Positions 57,078 through 64,000 of a stretch of DNA of 64,000 bases are shown in pieces. How positions within the stretch are numbered: the first letter of the stretch is position 1; each line of letters starts with the position of its first letter. The notes under the pieces were generated by a model, which saw only the letters and a program-made list of their open reading frames with translations, had not been told where the DNA came from and searched no databases. Source of the stretch: Candidatus Villigracilis propinquus (GTDB lineage Bacteria; Chloroflexota; Anaerolineae; Anaerolineales; Villigracilaceae); assembly GCA_016714565.1 (NCBI GenBank), contig JADKDM010000034.1, forward strand, positions 1 through 64,000, read 5' to 3'. Made by a program: the position numbers and the translations under genes.

Positions 57078-58466
57078 ATGAAGAACAGTCTTTTGATGAA
57101 GGTCTTTGGCCTTCTTGTAATCGCATCATTCGTTTTGGCAGCTTGTGGCGGCGGAGCCGCTACCGAAGCTCCCGCTGCTGCAACTGAAGCACCCGCTGTC
57201 GCAACCGAAGCTCCTGCCATGACCGAAGCACCTGTCGCAGGCGACGTTGAAATCCGCTGGCGCACCCGCCCTGACAATCAGGAAGAAATTGACGTCTATA
57301 GCCAGATCAGCACTGATTTGGATTCCGAACTTGATGGCATTACCCTCACCTACGAACCCGGTGGTTCCGAAGGCGCGAACTATCAAGATCAGTTGAAGGC
57401 TGAAATTGCAGCCGGTACCGCTCCCGATGTCTTCTGGATCCCCGGAACCGATGTTGCCGATTTTGCAACCCGTGGGTTGATCTTGAACGCCTCTGACCTC
57501 GCCGCTGGATCTGAATTCAGCGTTGACGATTTCTACGCTGGCCCGATGTTCCACCTCACCTACAATCCTGAGACCGGCGCTTCCGGCGCTGACTCTGGCG
57601 CTTTGTGGGGTATTCCTCGCGATGTGTCCACATTCGCTCTTTACCTGAACATGGACTTGATCAACGAAGCTGGCGCTCCCGATCCCCGTGAACTCGCTGC
57701 CAACGGCGAATGGACATGGGATGCCTTCCTTGATGTAGCTCAGAAGACCCGCGCTCTCGGCTCCGATGTGTACGGTTACGGCGCGAGCGCCTGGTGGGGT
57801 CCTTACGGTGTTTGGTTGAACGCTTCCGGCGGCGGCTTCTTCACTGAAGACCGCGCTGCCTGCGCCCTCAACACCGAAGAGTCCCTCTCCGGTCTCGATT
57901 TCCAACGCTCTCTCTATCAGGATTTTGATGTCGCCACTCCGTACGGCGAAGATCCCGAGCCGACCTTCCGCGCTGGCAAAGTTGCCATGTTCCAGAATGG
58001 CCGTTGGGCTACCCCCGGCGTCCGCACTGTGGACTTTGAATGGGATGTCGTTGAACTTCCCGCCGGCCCAAGCGGCACCGCTGGTAACTGGCTGTTCTGG
58101 GGCGCTTATGTGATCAACGCCAACACCGAACATCCTGAAGAAGCATGGGCTCTCGCTCAGGCTCTCACCACCGCTCAGACCCAGGGCAAGATCTCCGCTC
58201 TCGGCGCCAACATCCCCAGCCGCGTAAGCCAGGAAGCTCTCGATGCCTTCCTCACCTTCACGCCTCCTGCCAACAACCAGGCTTTCTTGAACGGTATTGA
58301 CGCTAGCGCCAACCCGACCGCTGAAGGTCCATTGTGGGCTGGTTCCTGGCCTGAATATGACAAGATCATGGGCCCGGCCATCCAGGGTGTGTTGACTGGT
58401 GCAACTTCCGTTGAAGATTTCGGCGCGACCATCTGCGACGAAGCCAACAAGGTCTTCAACCAGTAA
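57078..58466 (+). CDS. Carbohydrate ABC transporter substrate-binding lipoprotein (CUT1 type)
   Basis: 462 residues. Signal peptide with lipobox LAACGGG, then a low-complexity linker with four TEAPA-like repeats (about residues 28-54), then the SBP_bac_1 domain: EIRWRTRPDNQEEIDVYSQI, AGTAPDVFWIPGTDVADFATRG, YGYGASAWWGPYGVWLNASGGGF, FRAGKVAMFQNGRWATPGV. Aromatic and acidic residues in these parts usually hold oligosaccharides. Anchored outside the cytoplasmic membrane. ATG 57078 is preceded by CAAGGAGAAGAA. The galactosidase, galT and LacI genes beside it suggest a galactoside ligand. Confidence 0.93.
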   Translation: MKNSLLMKVFGLLVIASFVLAACGGGAATEAPAAATEAPAVATEAPAMTEAPVAGDVEIRWRTRPDNQEEIDVYSQISTDLDSELDGITLTYEPGGSEGANYQDQLKAEIAAGTAPDVFWIPGTDVADFATRGLILNASDLAAGSEFSVDDFYAGPMFHLTYNPETGASGADSGALWGIPRDVSTFALYLNMDLINEAGAPDPRELAANGEWTWDAFLDVAQKTRALGSDVYGYGASAWWGPYGVWLNASGGGFFTEDRAACALNTEESLSGLDFQRSLYQDFDVATPYGEDPEPTFRAGKVAMFQNGRWATPGVRTVDFEWDVVELPAGPSGTAGNWLFWGAYVINANTEHPEEAWALAQALTTAQTQGKISALGANIPSRVSQEALDAFLTFTPPANNQAFLNGIDASANPTAEGPLWAGSWPEYDKIMGPAIQGVLTGATSVEDFGATICDEANKVFNQ

Positions 58467-58482
58467 TTTGTAAGATGAATAA

Positions 58483-58512
58483 AGTGGCAGGCAATTTATT
58501 TTGCCTGCCACT
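58483..58512 (+). terminator. Hairpin after the binding-protein gene
   Basis: AGTGGCAGGCAA and TTGCCTGCCACT are perfect 12-base arms with a six-base loop (TTTATT), 16 bases past the stop, followed by CCTTTTG. Like the hairpin at 50157 it probably lets the binding protein be made in excess over the two permeases. Confidence 0.7.
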
Positions 58513-58641
58513 CCTTTTGATGTATGCAGTTCTTATGTAAGTTTAAATAGAAAGAAATCCCCAAGCTACAAAGCCATTTGTGATTTCGTGATTTTTTTGT
58601 ATGACCCATCCGTGCTGGCTCGATCCGTGGAGATGTGAACT

Positions 58642-60312
58642 ATGACCGCTTATTCACAAGTAGATCCAAAGACCAACCTTGTTTTGAGAATCCATTTTTT
58701 CTGGCGTATCCTGTTTGCCCTTTTGGCGGCCGCTGGTGCGGTCTATATTTGGGTGGGGGGGATGGAAATCGCGCTTTGGCAAAAGATATTGATCTCCGTT
58801 GCGCTGGCACTGGCTTCCATTTTTAGCGCGATCGGCGCCGTTCAAATCTCCCGCCGCAATCACAGCGGACGGATGATCTCACTCGTTCTGGATTATCTTG
58901 CGTTTGTGGTCTGTGTGGTTTTCATGCTGAACACGGGCGAGGTCTTCATTGGCATCGATGCCTTCGGCGACACATTCCCGAAGGGCATCCCTTATTTGGG
59001 GATCACCGTCGTCGGCTATTTCCTGAGCATCATGGATGAATATCTGCCGCAGAAAAAGCAGACATCCGAAAATAGTTTGAAGGTCGTTGGCCGCTGGGTG
59101 ATGCTGGCAGGCTTTGCGATCTTCCTTCTGCAAGTGGATGCCATCAACGGCATCATTTATTTCCTTGGCAAACTCGGCCAACCATTGGGAATCGCATCTG
59201 TGATCGGCGCCATAATTTTCGGCGTATCCATCTGGTCGATGATGCGAGACAATGTATCTCAGGCGCTGCATGCCAAGACCGACCATGAACAGGTCATCAA
59301 CGGCTGGCTGTTCCTTTCTCCAAACCTGTTGGGCTTCCTCATCTTCTTTGCCGGCCCGCTTATTCTTTCGTTCTATTTCTCCTTCACAGATTCAGATGCC
59401 TTCAATCCCCCCAACTGGATCGGTTTCGAAAATTATGCAAAGATCCTCAATGTCCGTTTTGCATGGCTTTCCACACCCGACCAATTTGCCCGCGAAGTTG
59501 TGGATATCAAAATCTATGATGAAGTCGGCCGCTTTTTGATCGGGGATGGCGGGATTTTATTTGCCGCCGCTGATAAATTTTTCTGGCTCGCGCTTCGCAA
59601 CACTCTTGTCTTTGTGCTGTTCGCTGTTCCTTTGAGTGTGATCCCCGCTTTGGTATTGTCGAACATCCTGAATAGCAAGCTCCCCGGTATGAAGTTTTAT
59701 CGTGCCATCTATTTCATGCCGAGTATCGCCGCAGTCGTTGGTATTTCCCTCGTCTGGCAATGGCTGTACAACGCCACGGTGGGATACATCAACTACTTCA
59801 TCACTTTGGGCATCGAATTCTGGAATAACCTGTTCAACCTCGCCGTCGTTGACCCGAAGATCCAATGGGTTTCAGACGAAAAAACTGCCCTGCTCTCCAT
59901 CATTATCATCGCCGCCTGGCAGACTATGGGATTCAACACCGTGCTCTTCCTCGCTGGTTTGCAAAACATCCCCGGTGAATTGTACGAAGCCGCCACAGTG
60001 GACGGCGCAGGCGCATGGGACAAGTTCTGGAGCATCACGCTCCCCATGCTCGCCCCAACGACTTTTTATGTCGTGTCCACCACCACCATTCAAGCCATGC
60101 AGGTCTTTGAGCAGGTATTCATCCTGATGAATCCAGCTGAGGGGCCGAACAACTCCACGATCACCTTGGTGCTTTATCTGTATCGCAGCGGTTTCCAGAA
60201 TTTCCAACAGGGCTACGCATCCGCAATTGCGTGGGTATTGTTCATCGTCATCTTTGGCATCACGCTGGTTCAGTTCCAACGCCAGCGCCAATCGAGCATT
60301 TACGAAAGCTAA
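58642..60312 (+). CDS. Sugar ABC transporter permease, MalF-like, with multi-helix N-terminal extension
   Basis: 556 residues, CUT1 permease. The core (from about residue 220: GWLFLSPNLLGFLIFFAGPLILSFYFSFTD) is normal, with the EAA loop ELYEAATVDGAGAWDKFWSITLPM for contact with the ATPase. The first 220 residues hold about five further hydrophobic segments and are not part of standard MalF-like proteins. A loop after the first core helix also contains about 55 extra residues (FAREVVDIKIYDEVGRFL and so on). No ATPase gene is adjacent; a shared MsmK-like ATPase elsewhere is likely. Frame intact. Confidence 0.92.
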   Translation: MTAYSQVDPKTNLVLRIHFFWRILFALLAAAGAVYIWVGGMEIALWQKILISVALALASIFSAIGAVQISRRNHSGRMISLVLDYLAFVVCVVFMLNTGEVFIGIDAFGDTFPKGIPYLGITVVGYFLSIMDEYLPQKKQTSENSLKVVGRWVMLAGFAIFLLQVDAINGIIYFLGKLGQPLGIASVIGAIIFGVSIWSMMRDNVSQALHAKTDHEQVINGWLFLSPNLLGFLIFFAGPLILSFYFSFTDSDAFNPPNWIGFENYAKILNVRFAWLSTPDQFAREVVDIKIYDEVGRFLIGDGGILFAAADKFFWLALRNTLVFVLFAVPLSVIPALVLSNILNSKLPGMKFYRAIYFMPSIAAVVGISLVWQWLYNATVGYINYFITLGIEFWNNLFNLAVVDPKIQWVSDEKTALLSIIIIAAWQTMGFNTVLFLAGLQNIPGELYEAATVDGAGAWDKFWSITLPMLAPTTFYVVSTTTIQAMQVFEQVFILMNPAEGPNNSTITLVLYLYRSGFQNFQQGYASAIAWVLFIVIFGITLVQFQRQRQSSIYES

Positions 60313-60324
60313 ACAGGAGCAGAC

Positions 60325-61545
60325 ATGAAAATTCAATCCTATCGTTTTCTACAGTTCCTGAATAAATTCCTTGTTTATTTTGTCCTCACCTTTTTTGCAG
60401 TGGTGATGATCTTCCCGTTCGCGTACATGCTCGCCACATCCTTCAAAATTCCCGCGGACACGTTCCGCTATCCGCCGCGCATGTTGCCGCGCAACCCTGA
60501 GACCATCGTGGTGGACGGCTACGATGAACCGCTTCCGCTCTACTTTGTGGATGTGGACGGCGTGCAGAAGGAATATGCGCTTGCCCAGAGCAATATCAAA
60601 GTTGGCACCTACGCCCCGGCTGATGATCTCACCTCCACCGTTGAGCGCTATCTCACAGAGGTGAAACCGACCGGCGGAGCGACGAACCAGCAAAAAGTGG
60701 AAGTGAACGGAGAGACGGAAAAACTCTTCGATGTCGAAGTGGACGGTCAGATCATCCCAATGATTTTGGTCAGCCAGACCACGGTGGGTGAGTTTGTTGA
60801 TCCGCAGAACCCCGAGAACAAGGTCTTTCAAAATGTGCGCCTGAGCGAACCAGTGGAAACTTTTGGCGGGCATCCCGAGAACTACACCGAAGTCGTTGAA
60901 TTGAACAACATGGCGCGCGCGCTTACCAACACCGCGCTGGTGACCATCCTCGTGGTGGTGGGACAGTTGCTCACTTCGGTTGTCGGCGGATATGCCTTTG
61001 CGCGCTTGAAGTTCCCCGGACGCGATACGGTTTTCGTCTTCTATCTTGGCACGATCATGATCCCCTTTGTCATGCTCATCGTGCCCCTGTATCAATTGAT
61101 GGTGCTCATCGGTTGGACAAACCGCCTCGCCGCTCTCATCATCCCGTGGATATTTTCCGCGTACGGCACGTTCCTCATGCGCCAGCACTTCATCACCTTC
61201 CCCAAGGAAATTGAAGAAGCCGCATTGTTGGATGGCGCATCACGCCTCCAAATCCTGTGGCAAATTCTCATCCCTGCCAGCGTGCCAGCCTTGGCGACGC
61301 AAGCCACTTTCACATTCCTGTACGCGTGGAATTCCTTCTTCTGGCCGCTGGTTATCATCAATGTAGGCAATGAGAAAAATCATGTGCTCACCCTTGCGCT
61401 CAACGTGCTGCGCGGACGTGCTTCCGATACACCGAATCTCATTCTGGCAGGCGCAGCAATTGCCATTGTCCCGCCATTGATCGTCTTCATCCTCGGCCAG
61501 CGATTCTTCGTGGAGAGCGTAGCCAGCAGCGGTGTCAAAGGATAG
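60325..61545 (+). CDS. Sugar ABC transporter permease, MalG-like, with external insert
   Basis: 406 residues, about 130 longer than usual. After the first helix and FKIPADTFRYPPRMLPRNPET comes an insert of about 130 residues (to about position 190), mostly polar, predicted outside the membrane between helix 1 and helix 2. Normal sequence resumes at NYTEVVELNNMARALTNTALVTILV, with GGYAFARLKFPGRD and the EAA loop EIEEAALLDGASRLQILWQILIPA. It starts 12 bases after the MalF-like gene, coupled to it. The insert may contact the binding protein, but this is not known. Confidence 0.92.
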   Translation: MKIQSYRFLQFLNKFLVYFVLTFFAVVMIFPFAYMLATSFKIPADTFRYPPRMLPRNPETIVVDGYDEPLPLYFVDVDGVQKEYALAQSNIKVGTYAPADDLTSTVERYLTEVKPTGGATNQQKVEVNGETEKLFDVEVDGQIIPMILVSQTTVGEFVDPQNPENKVFQNVRLSEPVETFGGHPENYTEVVELNNMARALTNTALVTILVVVGQLLTSVVGGYAFARLKFPGRDTVFVFYLGTIMIPFVMLIVPLYQLMVLIGWTNRLAALIIPWIFSAYGTFLMRQHFITFPKEIEEAALLDGASRLQILWQILIPASVPALATQATFTFLYAWNSFFWPLVIINVGNEKNHVLTLALNVLRGRASDTPNLILAGAAIAIVPPLIVFILGQRFFVESVASSGVKG

Positions 61546-62013
61546 TTAAAGATCGCAGCTTCAGTGCTTCAAAAGCCTGACCATTTGGGCGGGGGGGCCC
61601 GGGGGGGGGTTGGCTGCCCCCGGGGCGGAGGGCCACCGCGGCGGGAGTACGGGGGCGCCCGGCGAAAAAAGGGGGGGGGGGGGGGGGGGGGGGGGGGATC
61701 AATTGACCATGGACGCTGGACAATAGACCGTAGTCTGCTGTCTGAAGTGGCCCGGAATCACTGGATGGATCCGACAAGTGGCAGGGCTCCCGGATCAAAG
61801 GTGTTCAATTTCAAATGGAGAGTGCGCAGCGTCTGCCGATGATAAAGCAGCCAGGCATTGTTTTTCAGGGACGCAAGAAAAACTGGATGGCCGATATTAT
61901 TTCGAGGGGTATAAAGAACATCATTGGATGGAAACCCCATCACAGAACGCCAAACCCGCGCAGCAGATCAATGGAAGGCCATGCTGGCGAAGAAAAATTC
62001 AATTACGACCCCA
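61546..62013. other. 468-base gap with extreme G runs and a degraded repeat
   Basis: No gene supported. From 61587 to 61697 the sequence is almost only G and C, ending in 27 consecutive G (61671-61697), which looks like an assembly or base-calling artefact. After it, 61704-61740 resembles the GATGGACGATAGACC repeat of 45551-45613. The part 61800-61980 has short open frames in two frames without recognisable protein motifs; a promoter for the next gene might be here but none is clear. Confidence 0.5.
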
Positions 62014-63413
62014 ATGAAAAATAATCTCACCGTCGAAGACCATCCCTACGATTCAGGTATCTTTGGCCTCAAGAACATCGTCCGCAATGGAAATGGAAAG
62101 CCGCTCGACAAAACAAACGGCGTCATCGTCAGCACCATCCGCATGGGATTCGGTCACTACCGCATCGCCATGGCGGGCGTCTCTGCAGCAAAAGCAATGG
62201 GCTTCACTCCATACTGGCTCGACCTGCTCGGCATCCCCGGCATCAGCACGGACGTGATCAACTGGTGCAATACCAATTACAGCAAATATTCGCGCATCTC
62301 ACAGCGTTATCCGTGGTTCGATAACTACGTGGGAATCTCACCACGGGCGAACCAACTCTCCCAGGGTTGGATGCGCTCTTCAATTACATGACCAGCACCT
62401 GGCCGTGGCGCTTCCTCAAGACCGAAGTCAAAGATTACAAGATGAGCGAGCTGTTCAATAATCTTTACGGCGCGCTTCCATCGGATATGCCTACGCTCAC
62501 CTCCCACATGTGGACAGCGATGGGCGCTGTCGCGGGCGGCATGACCAACGTGGTGGACATGATGTTCGACAACTGGCCGATGGCTTTCCAACTCACCGAA
62601 GGCGCCAAGCACGCGGTTCAATCTCCGTCGGGCTATTACGGCTTCCGTGCCATGCGCGGATTCGATGACAAAGGCAAAGTCCTCAAGCCCGTTCCGCAGG
62701 ACGCGCTCTTCTTCACCGGTCATCACGTTGACCATGAACTCGTCGAGAACATCGAAGTCGATTGCGCAGATCGCATCACGCGCATGAATGCAAAAGAACC
62801 CCGCCGCTTCCTCGTCACCATGGGCGGCGCAGGCGCGCAGCGTGAACTGTTCAAAGCCATCATCGAACACGCTGTCCCGATGATCGAGAAAGACCAGATC
62901 GCGCTCTTCATCAACCTCGGCGATCACAAAGACAATTGGGTTTGGTTGCAGGAACAACTTGCTCACCACAAAGACCTGATCAACACGCACTTCACCTGGG
63001 AAGACACCAAAGAATTCACAGACAGCATCCGCAAGAAGCCCGCGCACGGTCTGCACATCTTCCTGCACGACAACACCTTCCACGCGGTCTACGCCACCAA
63101 CTATCTCATGCGCGTCATGGACGTGATGATCACCAAGCCCAGCGAACTCGCTTTCTATCCCGTCCCCAAAATTTTCAACGCCCGCGTCGGCGGACATGAA
63201 ATGTGGGGCGCCATCCGCGGCGCAGAGATCGGCGACAGCACCGTCGAAACCCGCACCATCCCGCAAACCCTGCAAGCCATCGACCTCCTCACCGAAGCCG
63301 ATGACCTGCTCGCCATGTTCTGCGATTGCATCGTCAAGAACAAAAGCATCGGCATCTACGACGGCGCGTATAAGAGCGTTGAACTCGCCACGGGCAAAAA
63401 ATTCAAAAGATAA
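62014..63413 (+). CDS. Uncharacterised GT-B-like protein (MGDG synthase/MurG-like motifs), frameshifted
   Basis: About 466 codons. NGVIVSTIRMGFGHYRIAMAGVSAAKAMGF resembles the glycine-loop start of GT-B enzymes such as MGDG synthase and MurG. The frame then breaks at 62331-62333 (GGG); one added G restores YVGNLTTGEPTLPGLDALFNYM. Later RRFLVTMGGAGAQRELFKAI and VMITKPSELAFYPVPKIF sit where GT-B enzymes have their second glycine loop and KPxxxT donor site. No membrane segments or signal peptide. It lies between the galactoside transporter and a GH1 gene. It could be a glycosyltransferase or a carbohydrate-binding relative. The start may be 61981 (ATG) instead. Confidence 0.65.
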
Positions 63414-63421
63414 AAGAAATC

Positions 63422-63470
63422 AAAGCAGAAGGCGGAAGGCAGAAAGCATCGGCCTTCCGCCTTCTGCTTT
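63422..63470 (+). terminator. Perfect 19-bp hairpin
   Basis: AAAGCAGAAGGCGGAAGGC pairs exactly with GCCTTCCGCCTTCTGCTTT across an 11-base loop, 9 bases after the preceding stop and 21 bases before the GH1 start. The right arm ends in TTT. It may be a partial terminator or one more dispersed repeat. Confidence 0.6.
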
Positions 63471-63490
63471 CTGAAGACTGGAGCATAAAC

Positions 63491-64000
63491 ATGACAAGCT
63501 ATAAATTCCCTCACAACTTTCTATGGGGAGCAGCCACAGCCGCGTATCAAGTTGAAGGCGCGTGGAATGAAGATGGCAAAGGCGAATCGATCTGGGATCG
63601 TTTCAGCCACACGCCCAGGGAAAATCCACAACGCGGAAATCGGCGATGTAACCTGCGACCACTATCACCGCTACGAAGAAGATTTCGCGCTCATGCGCAC
63701 GCTTGGCCTCAAAGCCTATCGCTTCTCCACCGCATGGACTCGCGTCCTCCCAACGGGCCGTGGACAAGTCAACACCAAAGGCTTGGATTTCTACGACCGC
63801 CTCGTGGATTCGATGTGCGCCGCCAACATTGAGCCGCTCCTAACTCTCTATCATTGGGACTTGCCGCAAACTCTTCAAGACGAAGGCGGCTGGGAAAATC
63901 GCAGCACAGTCCATGCCTTTGCTGATTACGCCGCCATCATGGTCAAACGCCTCGGCGACCGCGTCCGTTTTTGGACGACCTTCAACGAGCCAAGTGTCGT
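63491..64000 (+). CDS. GH1 beta-glycosidase, frameshifted and cut by the window end
   Basis: Family 1 retaining beta-glucosidase/beta-galactosidase, cytoplasmic. FPHNFLWGAATAAYQVEGAWNEDGKGESIWDRFSHTP at the N-terminus is diagnostic. One extra base near 63618-63621 shifts the frame; the remainder reads GKIHNAEIGDVTCDHYHRYEEDFALM, RFSTAWTRVLPTGRGQVN, LTLYHWDLPQTLQDEGGW and ends at TFNEPSV, where the Glu is the acid/base. About 170 of the usual 440-460 residues are in the window. In this place it probably hydrolyses an imported beta-galactoside or beta-glucoside. Confidence 0.9.

Noticed and set aside
57126..58511. 461-codon open frame on the - strand
   Set aside because: It is the antisense shadow of the binding-protein gene, whose lipobox, linker and SBP domain are clear; the shadow has no family motifs.
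60349..61188. 279-codon open frame on the - strand
   Set aside because: Antisense to the MalG-like permease; His-rich and Asp-rich composition is a codon-shadow effect.
62325..63275. 316-codon open frame on the - strand
   Set aside because: Antisense to the GT-B-like gene in G+C-rich DNA; composition biased and without recognisable motifs.
1..64000. CRISPR arrays, tRNA or rRNA genes, transposases, toxin-antitoxin or phage-defence genes
   Set aside because: None was found: no regularly spaced repeats, no cloverleaf-like or rRNA segments and no matching protein motifs were seen on either strand.

Overview
The window looks like chromosomal DNA from an uncultured Anaerolineae-type Chloroflexota, probably from a metagenome or long-read assembly. 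This is inferred from the lipoprotein style (LAACGGG followed by TEAPA repeats), the ABC permease and kinase types, and the dispersed intergenic repeats; no rRNA marker is present. No tRNA, rRNA, CRISPR array, transposase or integrase was recognised. Many genes are broken by one-base frameshifts, often in G or T runs, while their codons stay clean on both sides. I read most of these as sequence errors and merged the pieces into single genes, saying so in each entry.

Region 1 (1-37.8 kb, all + strand) is a surface-polysaccharide locus, by eye more A+T-rich than the rest up to about 33 kb. It opens with rfbF-rfbG-rfbH (CDP-4-keto-3,6-dideoxyglucose branch) and a sugar-nucleotide SDR. Next come a FkbM methyltransferase and a tight set of four genes: an acetolactate-synthase-like ThDP enzyme, an acylating acetaldehyde dehydrogenase, a 4-hydroxy-2-oxovalerate aldolase and an SDR. 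That set could build a carbon branch on the CDP sugar. Glycosyltransferases follow, including a 983-residue protein with three GT2 domains. A modification block comes next: VioA-like aminotransferase, WbqC, two methyltransferases, two tandem five-bladed-propeller-like glycosidase relatives and a GNAT. A three-gene UDP-L-QuiNAc/L-FucNAc-type set (RmlD-like, CapE-like, 2-epimerase), more glycosyltransferases, a WecA/MraY-like priming transferase and a large membrane protein close the locus.

Region 2 (37.8-52.6 kb, - strand) is an L-arabinose catabolic and uptake regulon. Transcription runs from a LacI regulator with two identical tandem operators over its own promoter, through a ChvE/GguAB-type sugar ABC transporter, a UPF0303 protein, two oxidoreductases, an FGGY kinase (probable L-ribulokinase), AraD, AraA, an aldo/keto reductase and a mutarotase-like protein, to a family-4-like uracil-DNA glycosylase. 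Several gaps between these genes hold different palindromic repeats.

Region 3 (52.7-64 kb) is a galactoside regulon. A GH36-like alpha-galactosidase and galT run leftward. A second LacI regulator, a CUT1-type sugar ABC transporter (binding protein and two permeases, no ATPase gene), an uncharacterised GT-B-like protein and a GH1 beta-glycosidase cut by the window end run rightward. A single 30-bp palindrome covers the start sites of two overlapping, face-to-face promoters between the two arms.
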